Shown here: in pieces, positions 48,601 to 60,496 of the stretch
How the letters are laid out: each line of letters begins with the position of its first letter
Position numbering within the stretch: position 1 is the first letter of the stretch
NCBI RefSeq assembly: GCF_932294415.1
Contig: NC_065542.1
Span: 51,159,906 to 51,223,905, forward strand
Direction: 5' to 3'
DNA from: Quercus robur
Lineage: Eukaryota > Streptophyta > Magnoliopsida > Fagales > Fagaceae
DNA length: 64,000 bases
Translations under genes and position numbers: made by a program
Notes under the pieces: generated by a model
Database searches by the model: none
What the model saw: the letters and a program-made list of their open reading frames with translations, nothing else
What the model was told of the DNA's origin: nothing

Positions 48601-51600
48601 GGATTATTCAGATTAAATAGACTTTTATTGTCTATGATTTTAGGGCGTTACAGAGGCGCCTCCACGTTTGTTTCAAGGCAGAAGGGTCAGAGCTTTCAGG
48701 TGTATTACCATCAGATTGTATGGCTTGGGCCAACTTGTAAGCGCTCCGTACTATAAACTTCCCATTTTTAGTTGCAGCCCATATCATGCGATCCCTCCCA
48801 CCGTAAGCACTTAAAGGGATACTGAGGATGGCTTCAACATCCTGAGGGAGAAAACATTAGCGAATCAGGTCTTCCTTCCATTCCTTTCTGGTCCCATCAA
48901 TCAAATCACAGACCCTCACCACTTGCAGACTTGTGCTTTCAGGTGTTACGACCTTATAAGTGCTTGGCTGTTGAAGCCATTTGTCCTTCCATACCTGAAT
49001 ATTTTCTCCATTACCCACCTGCCATCTTATTCCCTTTTTAACAACATCTTGGGCTGCCCATATGCTTCTCCAAGTAAAGGATGGTTGCCTCCCCAGACTG
49101 GCCTCTAGAAAATCACATCTAGGGAAATATTTGGCCTTATATACACGGTAGAAGAGTGAGGATGTGTTCGTTTGTAGTCGCCATCCCTGCTTCGCCAGTA
49201 AGGTAAGGTTGAACAGCTTCAGGTCCCTAAAACCCATTCCTCCTTTTTCCTTTGGCAAACACATCTTCTCCCAACTCATCCATGCTAGCTTCTTCTCATC
49301 CTTCACTTGCCCCCACCAAAATTGCCTAACCATCCCCGTCAGCTCATCACATAAAGTGTTGGGTAGCTTGAAACAGCTCATCGTGTAAGAAGGGACTGCT
49401 TGAGCGACTGCCTTTATCAGTACTTCCTTCCCTGCACTTGAAAGCAATTTTTCCTTCCAACCTGCTAGCTTGTTTGACACCCGAAGTTTCAGCTGAGCGA
49501 AAGTGTTTCTTTTTTACCTGCCCACCAAGGATGGAAGCCCAAGATAAGACTCATGTGGCTTTATGACCTGTGCTCCAAACATAGCTTTTATTGTTTCCTT
49601 TACACCGTTGGCTGTGTTGTGGCTAAAGAATAGTGAGGTCTTGTTTCTATTCAATTGCTGGCTAGATGACTCTTCATAAACCTGTATGACCCGCTGGATT
49701 TCAGTGCACTCCTTCACTGTTGCCCTCCCAAAAATCAAACTATCATCGGCGAAAAAAAGATGTGAGATTCTAGGCCCCCTAGCAGATGCCGCTACTCCCC
49801 TTAACTCCTTATTTTAGACCGCCTTGTGCAGCAACGCTGATAAACCTTCCGCACATATCAGGAACAAGTACGGTGACAATGGGTCCCCTTGGCGCAGCCC
49901 TCGTGTAGGAACAATTTGACCACATGCATGTCCATTGACACGTACTGCATAAGTGACTGATGAGACACATCTCATGATCAAGCGGATCCAGTCCTCATGA
50001 AATCCCAATTTGACCACGATTTGTTTCAAGCAACCCCATTCTACACGATTGTAGGCTTTGCTCATATCCAACTTCAATGCCATCTCCCCGCACTTTCCCT
50101 TCTTTTTCCTGTTAATGTGATTCATTATCTCATGAGCCACAAGCACATTATCAGTGATGAGCCTTTCTGAAACAAAAGCACTCTGATTTTCACATATTAT
50201 ATCCTACAACACCAGCTTTAACCTGTTTGCCACCGCTTTGGAAGCTAACTTGTACGCCACATTGCATAGACTGATTGGTCTATAATCTATCACTCTTTCT
50301 GGGTTCTTGGTTTTTGGTATAAGGACAATATGTGTTTCATGAAATTTAGGGGGAGCTGCACCATGGTTAAGAAAATCCAACACAGTCTGTATAACAATAG
50401 AATTTACAGTAGGCCAAAAGTGCTGATAGAATAAAGGAGGCATACCGTCGGGTCCAGGCGCTTTCATAGGATGCATCTGTTTCAAAGCTTTCTCTACCTC
50501 AGAGGCTTGAAACTCCTGTAAAAGTCTGGCATTCATTCTATCAGTCACTTTGGTTTGGAGGGCATCAAGTAGTTCTGCACTCACAACAGGTTGAGAAGAT
50601 ATGAACAACTTCTCAAAATATTCCACAAAAATTCTGGCAATCTCCCCTTCATCCTCCTGCCAATTATCTCCTGGATCCTTGATTCTGAGAATAGTGTTTC
50701 GCTGGTGTCTATTGGAGGCTTTTGCATGAAAGAAGGAAGTATTACGATCACCTGACTTCAACCAACAATTCCTTGATCGTTGATGCCACATGTCTTCTTC
50801 TACGGCTAGCATCTTATTCAGCTCCACCCTTGTTTCTTCAACTTCCTCCATATCCACCAGACCACCCCGTCTCCCTTCCAACCATTGAAGCTTTTTCTGG
50901 AGTGTTGAGATCTTCTGACCCACATGTCCAAACGTATTTTTATTCCAAGAGGAAAGTGATCTCCTGCATTCATCCATGCATTGCATAAACAGATTCTTTG
51001 TACCCATATTTTTCCCTCTCTCCCAAGTTTCAGACACCACTTCCTCGCATTGTTCATCCTTAAGCCACATGGATTCAAACCTGAACATTTTAGATCTACT
51101 ATACTTCCTTCGCCTTGCCCGTGGAGCTTTCAAGACGAGCATGCAATGGTCAGACGTCGATGCCGCCACATGGTGTAGTCTCACTTCCGGGAACATTGTC
51201 ACCCAGGAAGAAGATACCAAGGCCCTGTCTAGACGTTCTCTAACCCAGCCTCGATCACCTAGCCTCCTACTCCATGTAAAGTCTGATCCAACATAACCCA
51301 TGTCTCGAAGGTTGCAGCGATTTACCGCCTCCCTAAAACTCCTCATCTGCCCTTCAGGCCGTAAGGTACCTCCCACCTTCTCTCCTAAGTGTAATATTTC
51401 ATTAAAGTCCCCCATGCAAAGCCACGGGAGATCACTTCTCGTGCTCAACTCTTCCAACAGTCTCCTTGAATCCTCTCTTTTACTAGTTTCCAGATGGCCG
51501 TAGAAACCGGTGAATCTCCACGTCCTGTTATTATGTTCTTCAATAACTATAGCATCGATATGACGAGGAGAGAAAGTTTGAACGTCCGTCTCCATAAGAG

Positions 51601-51807
51601 CGCCAAACCACCACCTCGCCTTATATTAGGAACTACCAGACCCTGTTGTCGATCCAGTTTGCTCTTGATATCTTCCATCTCTGACACTACAAGCTTGGTC
51701 TCAATGATGAAGACCAGAGTGAAATCTTCCTCCAAAACCACCTTTTGGAGAGCTTTAACTGTACAGGGGTTCCCAAGCCCCCGACAGTTCCAGCAAATGG
51801 CACTCAT
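45635..51807 (-). pseudogene. LINE 2 ORF2 (endonuclease, reverse transcriptase, damaged RNase H)
   Basis: ATG 51807 (MSAICWNCRG) starts the endonuclease; a frameshift falls near 51580. Endonuclease motifs are MGDFNEI and STSDHCML. The reverse transcriptase (about 50330-49490) has RPISLCN, GLRQGDPLSPYLF and FFADDSLIF. Stops lie near 50204, 49814, 49514 and 48857. The zinc-binding region is split by the LTR at 46536/48653 and resumes as CDSCGKESESTCHLFWLC. In the RNase H (46050-45640), DGA and LEGDSK are present, but about 25 residues between them, including the catalytic Glu helix, are missing. The final motif reads ANVPAHLLAQYA. Confidence 0.85.
46537..48652. mobile_element. Solo LTR of a Ty3/gypsy-type element
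   Basis: It starts TGTAACACCCC and ends GGGCGTTACA, a TG...CA LTR with a 10 bp inverted terminal match. A 5 bp target duplication gaggc flanks it (46532-46536, 48653-48657). There is no internal region, so recombination between two LTRs left one. The TGTAACACCCC start and about 2.1 kb length fit Tekay/Del-type chromovirus LTRs. Inside is a 40 bp imperfect tandem (47060-47190; ttcacactaagc) and four copies of cttagYaaggga (47912-48045). Confidence 0.8.
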
Positions 51808-52064
51808 TGCTCCCGGCGGGGCTGTCCTGCAGCCGCCGTCGATCCCAGTTGTGTTGCCATTATTTTGCTAAGCATCTGAACCTCCCCTTCTATTTTCTGT
51901 TTTTTCCCCACCTCCTCTCCCATCGATATCTCTTCAAGAGGAAGACGTATCTTTCGCTTCAGTCCCCCTTCAATATCTTCAGGGTTCATCACCTTCTTAG
52001 TGGACTCATCATTCTTTTCATTTATACCCCGACCCTCTGTCCATGCATTCTCCTTTCCTGTCAC
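51804..52064 (-). pseudogene. LINE 2 ORF1, C-terminal fragment
   Basis: About 86 codons in the frame before ORF2, charged and low in structure (KKVMNPEDIEGG; KRKIRLPLEE). The stop TGA overlaps the ATG of ORF2 as ATGA (51807-51804). The start is outside the recognisable frame, so only the end of the protein is present. Confidence 0.55.
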
Positions 52065-52180
52065 GTTACTACCTTTTTTATTCTTTCTCTAAACTGGGCT
52101 CCTTAATCTTCTCATTTTTGTCTCACATGATGGACCTGGGTTATGGGTTCCAATAGAGAATAAGAATTGGGCTTGACTTA

Positions 52181-52637
52181 GTGCCCGTTTGGTTCAGCAT
52201 TGGAAGCCCAAAAAGCGCTTTTTCAAAAAAGCTCAATCCAGTTTTGCGTTTGGTAAGCTCAAAACGCAACTTTTTTTATAAAAGTTGCGTTTTGAGCATT
52301 GAGAAAAAATTAAGGGAAAACGCGGAATGGCTTATGGACCCCTGAGGGTCCATAAATGAAAACGCGCTCTGCGCGTTTTGTATTATTACCGTTGCAATAT
52401 TGAAAATACCGAAATACCCATCACCAATAAACTTTTTGCCCTTTTCTCTTCTCCGCTCCTCTGTTACAGACCAACACCGGTCAAGAAAGTATCAACTAAA
52501 TACAAACAGAGCACCACCCAACAATCACCGGTCTACCACCACAACCCATTTCAACATTTGATAATCCAAACACAAAATCAACAAAATCAAACCAATTTTA
52601 CACAATTTTACAAAGGAACCCAATAATGAAATCATAA

Positions 52638-52681
<44 letters not shown>

Positions 52682-53650
52682 GAGCTGACCCATTTCCGCC
52701 GCATGTCGTTGGCAGTGGGGAAGAGATCAAGCAACGGTGGAGAGGAAGACAGGCAGCGGTGAAGGCAGAGATCAAGCACCGATCTGACCCATTCCTCCCT
52801 TTTGGATTTCCCCTCTATCTTCGTTTGATGAGAATCAAATGGTGTGGTGTGTGTGACCTTTAAGTTTGTGTGTTTTGATGGGATAGAGGGAAAGAATCAT
52901 GCAGATGAAGAGCTAAGAAAAAAAAAAAAAAAAAAAAAAGAGGAAGAAGGAGAGCTCTCTGGGACGTTCTGGAACTTGGAGAAGTGATATGGAAAAAGAA
53001 AGGAAAGAAGGAAATAAAGGAAAAGAGTGGGTACGTGTGTGGATTGGAAAAAAAGAGGGAAAAAAAAGAAGAAAAAAAAGAAGAAAATGCGGTAAGTGAG
53101 TGGAGGAGAAAAAAAATGAAAAAGAAGGAAATATTATCACAATAAATATTAAGTAGTAGGTTATTATTAGCTAACACTTGTGAGAAAAAATAATTTTTTT
53201 AGAAAGAGAAAAAAATAATTTTAATAGTACGTTCAAATTAAAATTAATATCAATTTTTATCACAATATTTTTACAATACTTTCACAATAAATTTTAAGTG
53301 GTAGATTATTATTAGCTAATATTGGTAAGAAAAAAATAATTTTTTTTAGAAAGAGAAAAATTGATTTAAGTATGATGAAGTAATTGATTTAAGTATGAAA
53401 CAAACTCACATAAAAAAAAAAAAAAAGTATGAAATAAATTCCCTTATATATATTGTCATTTTTGGTTATTTACCCCTCAAAAAACCACTTTTATAAGTGC
53501 TATCCAAACACTCAGCTTTTTTATTATGCATTTTTTAATAGTTTTTACTAAACACTCAGCTTTTTGAAACTCCACTTTTTCATTATTCACTTTTACAAAA
53601 CTCCACTTTTTCATTATGTACTTTTTTAAAAAACTGAACCAAACTCACCC
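52181..53650. mobile_element. PIF/Harbinger-type non-autonomous element
   Basis: Ends are gtgcccgtttggttcagc and gaaccaaactcaccc (complement gggtgagtttggttcag), flanked by TTA (52178-52180 and 53651-53653), the size and sequence of PIF/Harbinger target duplications. It is 1470 bp with A and T tracts, e.g. the A run at 52639-52679. No transposase is visible. Confidence 0.75.
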
Positions 53651-53782
53651 TTAAGCATTGACGCGTAGAGATATTATTTTGAGTGGGTAGGGCCCTGTCC
53701 ACATCCATATTTATCCTGTCCATTGCAGATGTGGGCCCAACCCGAAAGTCCATTGACCTCTCCTGCTTATTATCCTTTCCAT

Positions 53783-54046
53783 TTAATTTTGAAACATCCG
53801 AAATTTTCTCCTTTTTTCCTCACAATCCGGTATAGGATCTGGAAATTGTAAATCTTGCAAATTCATAGCAGTATCGAAAATCGCGGCGTAATCTCTCTCA
53901 ACCGATCTACAAAATTTGTACGTACCGTATTGCTTGGATTTGCTCTTTTCAATTTTGGCCGTTTTCAAAACTTCAAACACAGTTTTTAGTGGCATATTGG
54001 TAAATAGAGGGACTTCGTGGGACCCATTGACAGTATATTGTCGCAT
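53783..54046 (-). CDS. Unrecognised 87-residue ORF
   Basis: An ATG at 54046 opens 87 codons ending at 53783. The product has ordinary amino-acid composition (MRQYTVNGSHEVPLFTNMP; a Lys-rich middle; C-terminal RRKFRMFQN). GC is higher than the flank, suggesting real or formerly real coding sequence. Which family it belongs to is unknown, and it may be one exon of a lost gene. Confidence 0.3.
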   Translation of the reverse strand: MRQYTVNGSHEVPLFTNMPLKTVFEVLKTAKIEKSKSKQYGTYKFCRSVERDYAAIFDTAMNLQDLQFPDPIPDCEEKRRKFRMFQN

Positions 54047-54590
54047 CAAATTGAAGACTTAATATTACTGTTGCTCTTCCCTAAATATTTTCACATTCCC
54101 TCTTCAACTCTTCCTCAAAATTTTCACATCACATTTCCTCTTCTCCATTTCCAACAGTGTAAGTACAGAAAGTCCGAAGTACTTAATGAGGATGAGATGA
54201 ACATGACATGATCAAAGACAAAATACCAAGGATTGTCAGATTTTTCACCGGCGACTGCGAGCTCTGTCACCGTCGGAATCTTCACCGTCAGCTGTCCTTA
54301 TTTTCGTGATCTTCTCCCTGGTGCAAACTCTGCTCTCTCTCCCTCTCGATTTTCCATGTCCATTCTCAGATTTGTTCATTTTAATTCCTGTTTTATGGAT
54401 TTTTAATGGTATTCTACTTTGGATGTTAAAATGGGTGTTTTCCCGTGGATTTTTTTTTTTATGGCACTTTAAGTTTTTGCTAGTAATCACTTGCTCCATG
54501 TTACAACTGAAGGAAAATAAACTCAAATCTCAAAACTTATAGTGATCATACAGTGCTAACTGCAGAGCCACTTGAGATGAAATTGATATG

Positions 54591-54591
<1 letters not shown>

Positions 54592-54625
<34 letters not shown>
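54592..54625. repeat. (GT)n microsatellite
   Basis: About 16 GT units after ctctgt. Confidence 0.9.
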
Positions 54626-54626
<1 letters not shown>

Positions 54627-56940
54627 AGAAGCTATATTTGTTTGTGAGGTAATGATTTAAGCAAGTGAGCTTAGAGACAGAGACATATATATATACACAC
54701 ACATAAGTGGATATAATATTAAAGGGTCGGTTTCAAAAAATTACAAATAACATTGCATAAACTACTGTTTTTGAGTTAAACTACTGTTTTTGAGTTAGGG
54801 ACAAGTTTTGATAGCTGGGAGTAATGCAGTTAACCTCAATCAGTCCATGGTAACTAGCTGAATTCATGTTTTGATTATCACTTTGATTGTTTTGATTGCA
54901 TCTATGTTATTGTAGTCACTGTTTTGATGATCATGTATCTAAAAATGGGAAGCTTTTCTGTTGGATCTGTTGAATGTTGTTTTTGCTAAGTTGAGGTTGG
55001 CTTTAGAGCTGTTTTGCGTGGGTCTTTGACATAAGAAATGGTATTTGCGTGGGCCAGATGAAAATTTTAAAAGTGGCCTTTTAATATTTAAATATTAATA
55101 ATAAAAATATATATATTGAAGTTTTTTTATTTAAAATCTTTTTTTTTCTTTTTTAGATACTAAATTACTAATTAAATTTTTGTATTTAAGTTCTTCAAAC
55201 ATTCATTTTTCAATTGATAATATAGTTAATCCATTTAATCTTTTAATTTTTCTTGTGACATAGTAGAATTTAAATAAGATTTTATTAATTTTAAATTTGA
55301 AATTTTTTTTTTAAGTGTAACTGTAATAGGTATTGTTAGTAATATTTTATAAACAATATATGCATTTAGAAAAGAATTTAGTCTTTTTAAATAATTACGG
55401 ACATTAATTAGTCTATTTTCTAGTAAACATTTACAAGGAGAAAATATTTGTAGATAAATAAAACACAATTTATAATTAAAAATAAAATTAAAGTATAGAA
55501 CAATAGGACTTGGTAATGGTAATTTTTCTAAAGACCACTTTAAAGTCTAAATTTTCACAAATAAAAATTAATTTAATATATGATTCAATAAATTAGTGTC
55601 AAATATAAATGAGATGATATTGTACCCATCAAATTATCAAATTATTAATCAAATTATCAAATTATTAATTGGAATAATAATTTATAACAATAGACAAAGC
55701 GAAAAACCGTGATCATAAAAAAAAAAAAAAAAAAAAAGGAAAAGAAAAAATAGTGGGAAACCGCCTAGGTAATAACTGTGGGCTGCACGGCACAGTTGCG
55801 CACTGTGCAGCCTGTGCAGTGCAGATGTGCCTCATGTGAGCATGCCAGCAGGGCCTGTACTATCTTCCTATGGCTAACTTTTAAAGCAAAAAACGTGTCC
55901 TAAGCAGGGTACGAGCAAAAAAAAAACGTGTCCCATGATAGGACTCCCATCAATAAAATAAACTAGAAATATATATAATTTAAGTTAAATAAATAGAAGA
56001 CTCTGAGTCTTCATTTTCGGAAAGACAGAGGGAAAGAGCTGAGAAGAAAAATTCAAGACTGACTGAGTTTATGGAAAAAGATCCAGAATCAAGATGAAGA
56101 AAAAGAAAAGAAAGCTAAAAATGTAGATGGAGAGGCAGAGAGATGAGAGATTTTTCTTTTGTTTTTGAAATTTATAATCTTTATTGTAGCATATTTTAAG
56201 ATAATTACTTTATATTATTAATGAGTTTGTCTATATTAATTTTGATTTTCGCATATTTCAAGAATGTGTTAATAAATTTTTCTCTTAAAATTTAATTTCG
56301 TTAGTTGAAATATGACTATTTTTATTTTATTTTTCTTTTTAATTTTCTGCATTTTAGGATAAATAGGATCTTTTTAATGTATTTTATTAACTAATAAAAT
56401 TGCTTAATTTTTTTTAATTAAAATATATAGATAAATACATAATATAATATATATATATATATATTTTTTTTTTTTACAAGTGAGGCTTTTTATTTTTATT
56501 TTTATTTATTAAGAAACCTTAAACGACTGTATCAATTATATCACCCTGAACTGGCCTGCCCATAACTCGTAACTCAGTTGTTAGTTTCTCTAAAAAATTC
56601 CAAAATTCTTTTATGTGGCCAACGTAACCCAATCACATAATTTAAGCCTACCTTTTGCTAAAATGGTGGAGCCCACCCACTCACACCACACTATTTGCTT
56701 ATGGTGGCTACCCGTGTGGGAATTTCTCTTACCTCTAGCAAGACATTTTCTCCCAGTGCAGCACGCCCAGTCCAGAACATTGTCACTGCTACGGTCAACA
56801 TCTCCAAACCACGACTTTTTACACAAGGGGTGTGCTTGAACAACTGGACCTAGCTAGCCTTTGCAAACCAGTACATACTTATCAATTTAACTGAAGCAAA
56901 TTAAGACTAGTGCTATCATATTGCCAAATTAAATATATAA

Positions 56941-58064
56941 GAACATCCACAGCAGAGGAGCTAAAAAGCAAATTTTTTAGTTCCACCAAAAGTTATTTTA
57001 TTTATCTTACCTATACACATGTTCTAGCAGTGGATCTATTTTAGTTTTCAACGCAATAAAATAATATAAATATCACAATAAAATATACCCAAAAAACATC
57101 CACAACACCAACTACAACCACCTCTACCATCAGCCATAGCCACAACCACCACCACCATCGGCCACAACCACTACTCTACTTTGGCAACCACAACACAACA
57201 TAGGAAAAAAAAAAAAAAAAAATCAAAACCACAACCACAATCACAACCACAACCCCATCACCACCAATCAGCACAAACCATCAGCCATGACAGCCATAAC
57301 CACAACCCACTGCCATAACCACAACCACAACCACAACCATAACCATAAACCACAAAACTCATAGTCAAAATTCACAAAACCCATTGTCAAAGCCAAAATC
57401 ACCCACCACCACCACAACTAAAATTCATAAACCCACTACTATAGCCAAAATCATCCACCACCACTATCATAGCCAAAATCAACGACCACCACCACAACCA
57501 CCAAACCCATATGAAAATACCAAAAAAAAAAAAAAAAATTCATTCAATCGCAGAAAAGAGAATAGAGATATGGGCGGCAGCAGTGGCTTGTGGCTTGGGG
57601 AGGACAGTGTCGGCGTGGGTCTGATCAGCGGAAGAGAAGTGGGCGGAGGCGTGGGTCGGAGACGTGGATCAGCGGCTTGGGACTTGGGTCGGCTTGGGCC
57701 GGTGACGTTCAGGCCGGCGGAGGCGTGTGTCGGAGGCTTAGGGCTTGGGTCGGCTTGGGCCGGTGACGTTCAGGCCGGCAGAGGCGTGGCTCGGAGAGCA
57801 CTAAGTGAATGAGAGAGAGAGAGAGAGAGAGTGACTGAGAGAGAGAGGCGAGAGTGACTGAGAAAGAGGCATTTTTATTATTTTAATCACCGACCAAATA
57901 AAATAATATTTTTTTTTAGCTCTCATGAACAACGCACATCTATTTATAGATGTGCACTGTAGCAATGGAGCTAAAAAAAATAGATTTAGTTCCATTGTTG
58001 GAGCATCATTTTAGTGTTTGAGGAGCTAAAATACAGCAATATAATTACACTGCTACAAATGCTT
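56941..58064. mobile_element. Tourist-like element in leader of EF-hand copy 2
   Basis: Begins gaacatccacagcagagg after TAA (56938-56940). Ends near ctgctacaaatgctt, an imperfect inverted match. Copy 1 has continuous sequence here (gtataactcaataagcag). The right duplication has decayed. The interior is 1.1 kb with ccaccacaacca tandem tracts (57096-57500) and a 65 bp GC-rich tandem (57640-57800). The 142-codon open frame over these repeats is not taken as a gene. Confidence 0.65.
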
Positions 58065-58072
58065 CTCAATAA

Positions 58073-58533
58073 GAGTATTCCCATTAAGTATGTCAAATAT
58101 CAAATATTTGACATTTGACACATCAAACTTTAAAATATCACTTTCATCAAGTGTTTTAAATGTCATAATATTTAGCATTGATGAACAGTGCAATCTCAAA
58201 TTTGAGACCACACTGTTCACAAATTGTAAAACTTATATTTTTTTTAAATTCAGGTGGTCCCTTTCTTTTAAAGAAAGAATAAAAATTGAATGAAATTGTT
58301 TGTAAAAAAAATGAATAAAAATTTTAAAGAAAGAATATTTAAATGAAATTGGAAAAAAAAAAAAAAAAAGAATGTTTAATGTTTATTATATTATAAAATG
58401 AGGTGTTAAAATTGTAAAAATAGTGTTTTGAAATTGTAAATGCTAACGGCTTGTTTGGTAGCTCAACTCTAACACACATTTTCACATTTTAAACAACATT
58501 ACACACATTTTATAATTGTTGATGAGAATGCTC
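58073..58533. mobile_element. Tourist-like MITE in leader of EF-hand copy 2
   Basis: Begins gagtattcccatt and ends aatgagaatgctc-type sequence (gatgagaatgctc), flanked by TAA on both sides (58070-58072 and 58534-58536). Copy 1 has the single site caataagcagctc (2935-2947). It is 461 bp, AT-rich and non-coding. It lies 24 bp upstream of the gene's start codon. Confidence 0.78.
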
Positions 58534-58557
58534 TAAACAGCTCAAGCAGCCTTTGAC

Positions 58558-59046
58558 ATGGCAAATATGGAAGAGTTACACATGGCTGCTTCAGCTTACT
58601 ATAGTAATGCCTCCGATGAACTTAGGCAACGAGCAACAGAGTTCTTCAATTCAATGGATACGAATGGCGATGGGGGAGTTAGCTTCAATGAGTTCGTCCA
58701 ATTCTTCGTTCAAAACGGATACAACAGGGGCGATCCCAATTTTTTCCGTAGTTTGGACCGCAATGGAGATGGGTTCTTGGATTTCCTTGAAGTCCTCACG
58801 TTTTACTACATCTTCAAAACCAGGGGTGTGTGGTGTAAGTACTGTGGAGTTTACCTAACGGGACTGTATTTCACGTGCGTTGCATGCTTTGACAATGCTA
58901 GAGGTAACACCTACGACCTTTGTTCTAAGTGCTATGGGGAACGGAGGCACCAGCAGCATCATTACCACCATAACTACTTCTTGGATAGCTACGTCTTGCT
59001 CCGGGCCAAGGCAGGCCTCCCTGCAGGTGCCCAAAATCTTCAACAG
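58558..59046 (+). CDS. EF-hand / ZZ-type zinc finger protein, copy 2, exon 1
   Basis: This is an open first exon of 163 codons ending at CAG|GTAAGG, with the same start as copy 1. EF-hand loop 1 is DTNGDGGVSFNE and loop 2 is DRNGDGFLDFLE; both are canonical, with Leu at position 8 of loop 2 where copy 1 has Ser. ZZ zinc finger cysteines are CKYC, CVAC and LCSKC, with a His tail slightly shorter than in copy 1. The first gene copy differs by about twenty substitutions and three missing codons, all in frame. The leader between the former promoter region and this exon is replaced by two transposons, so its expression needs a new promoter. Domain roles are inferred as for copy 1. Confidence 0.85.
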
Positions 59047-59215
59047 GTAAGGAAAATGTTTTTTTTTTTTTTTTGGTTTGAAAAATATAAAGAGTAGACA
59101 GCAAGTCAGCAAGAATAGGAAAAATTACTAAAATAACCGTATATCTGTAACTCCTTCATATTTGGCTATTTAAAAAAAAAATGTTGGTAGGAAGTTCAAA
59201 ATGAAATTAGAGTAA

Positions 59216-59403
59216 GAGCATTTGCATCAATTAATGCATAGAAAAAGATATTAATTTTACACATTTATTATCAAAATCACTCACTTCATGTAAAATAGAT
59301 AATGTGACGTGGAATATTTGGAAAAAGTGATTAGGTAAAATAGAAAAAGTAGGTTTTATGCTAAAAAAGACGAATTTTTTTGAGCGAGCTGATGTGAATG
59401 CTA
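59216..59403. mobile_element. Tourist-like MITE in intron 1, copy 2
   Basis: Same element as 3652-3841, with TAA at 59213-59215 and 59404-59406. Shared position shows it predates the gene duplication. Confidence 0.7.
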
Positions 59404-59878
59404 TAACAACTTATCATTTAAAATTTGTTGTAAAAATATAGATATATCATTACTCATAGGAAAAATTACTATATGGCTATATATTTTTTTTTAATAAAAT
59501 GCTATATTCACAATATTTTTATAACAAATTTTAGGTGATAAATTATAATTAGTTATAATTTGAATTCATCAGTGAAATTTTTTTTTATCTACTATTAACA
59601 ATCAACCTTTTGTTGTAAAAATATTATCGACATATCATTTTATTTTAAGGTTTAACGGTAATAACTAGTATTTATTTACCTTTTAAGGGAAATTAGCATT
59701 TCCTATTTATGGATGAATATAAATGCTTTACTCACTTATTCATGCATCTATATTATCAAATCAATAGGTCAAACTATATATATGTTGACACGTCAAACCA
59801 ATGAAATAAATTGTGTTGTAATAACTCTAAACTTTGATTCTAAAAAAAAAAAAAAAATTATATAATTGTTTAATGCAG

Positions 59879-59914
59879 GCACTGGTTCAACATGCTCCAA
59901 ATATATCTCAACAG
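59879..59914 (+). CDS. EF-hand gene copy 2, micro-exon 2 with lost donor
   Basis: Acceptor tgcag| precedes 12 codons (ALVQHAPNISQQ), then CAG|CTAATT. The donor GT of copy 1 is CT here, so normal splicing of this exon is not expected. It lacks the two codons that follow ALVQHAP in copy 1. The exon may be skipped, keeping the frame, because its length is a multiple of three. Confidence 0.4.
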
Positions 59915-59970
59915 CTAATTTTTTCTGCTCTTTTCTTCTTCTTCTTTAATTCTCCCCATTACTACCTTCT

Positions 59971-60009
<39 letters not shown>

Positions 60010-60457
60010 CTTTACACATAATCTTATATCTTTATATTGACAATTAAAAGACACAAATCAAGAATAGTAGTTCTTGCGAATGTAAATCCACTTGAATTAA
60101 GTTAATTTAGTAAAATTAATATCATGCAAGAACGTTGGTGTGAAAAACTTCTTATTTTTATTTTGAATTAAGTTTATTTTGAACTTCTATTTTGAAATGT
60201 ACTAATTGGTAGTAGATAGTTTTATTTATTTATTTAGAAGAGGTAGTAGATAGTTTGAATTAAGTCAAACTATATACAAAAGATTATGTTGTATAACTCT
60301 AAATATGTCAGGAGTTTTGAAGTTCAATTAATAGTTCTTGGTGTTTCCAATGGAAATATTGGAGTTCAAATACTCCATCTTCCAGCTATTGAATTAGCAA
60401 GAGAGAAAAAGAAAAAAAGAGGAAAAACTCTAAACTTGATCTAATTTTTTAATACAG

Positions 60458-60496
60458 GCACTAGTTCCATCACGTCCTCCAAATACACCACGACAG
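60458..60496 (+). CDS. EF-hand gene copy 2, micro-exon 3 (39 nt)
   Basis: Acceptor atacag| and donor CAG|GTAAGT are intact. It encodes ALVPSRPPNTPRQ, in phase with exon 1 if micro-exon 2 is skipped or included. The counterpart in copy 1 is 8856-8894. Confidence 0.55.

Larger units (their letters stand above)
45599..52180 (-). mobile_element. 5'-truncated L1-type LINE (LINE 2) split by a solo LTR
   Basis: On the minus strand: the last 86 codons of ORF1, ORF2 with endonuclease, reverse transcriptase, zinc-binding region and RNase H, then an 18-nt A tail (T run 45599-45616). The order equals LINE 1, but the sequences are only distantly related. The 5' end is cut short, probably at or before 52180 where a Harbinger element begins, and no target duplication could be found. 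It is interrupted by a 2116 bp LTR inside the zinc-binding region. Confidence 0.88.
53651..56780. other. Spacer between LINE 2 block and segment B copy 2
   Basis: AT-rich sequence with one unrecognised minus-strand ORF (53783-54046). A moderately GC-rich run lies at 54245-54350. A (GT)n lies at 54592-54625. A GC-rich palindromic stretch occurs at 55775-55830 (gctgcacgg...ctgtgcagcc). No RNA gene or conserved domain was seen. Confidence 0.45.

Noticed and set aside
55775..55830. GC-rich palindrome that might be an RNA hairpin or Helitron end
   Set aside because: No CTRR follows, no tRNA or miRNA-type symmetry is convincing, and no partner end is seen.
57384..57812. 142-codon ORF with His/Pro/Thr and Gly/Arg-rich parts
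   Set aside because: It spans ccacca and GC-rich tandem repeats inside a Tourist-like element, with no codon structure beyond the repeats.
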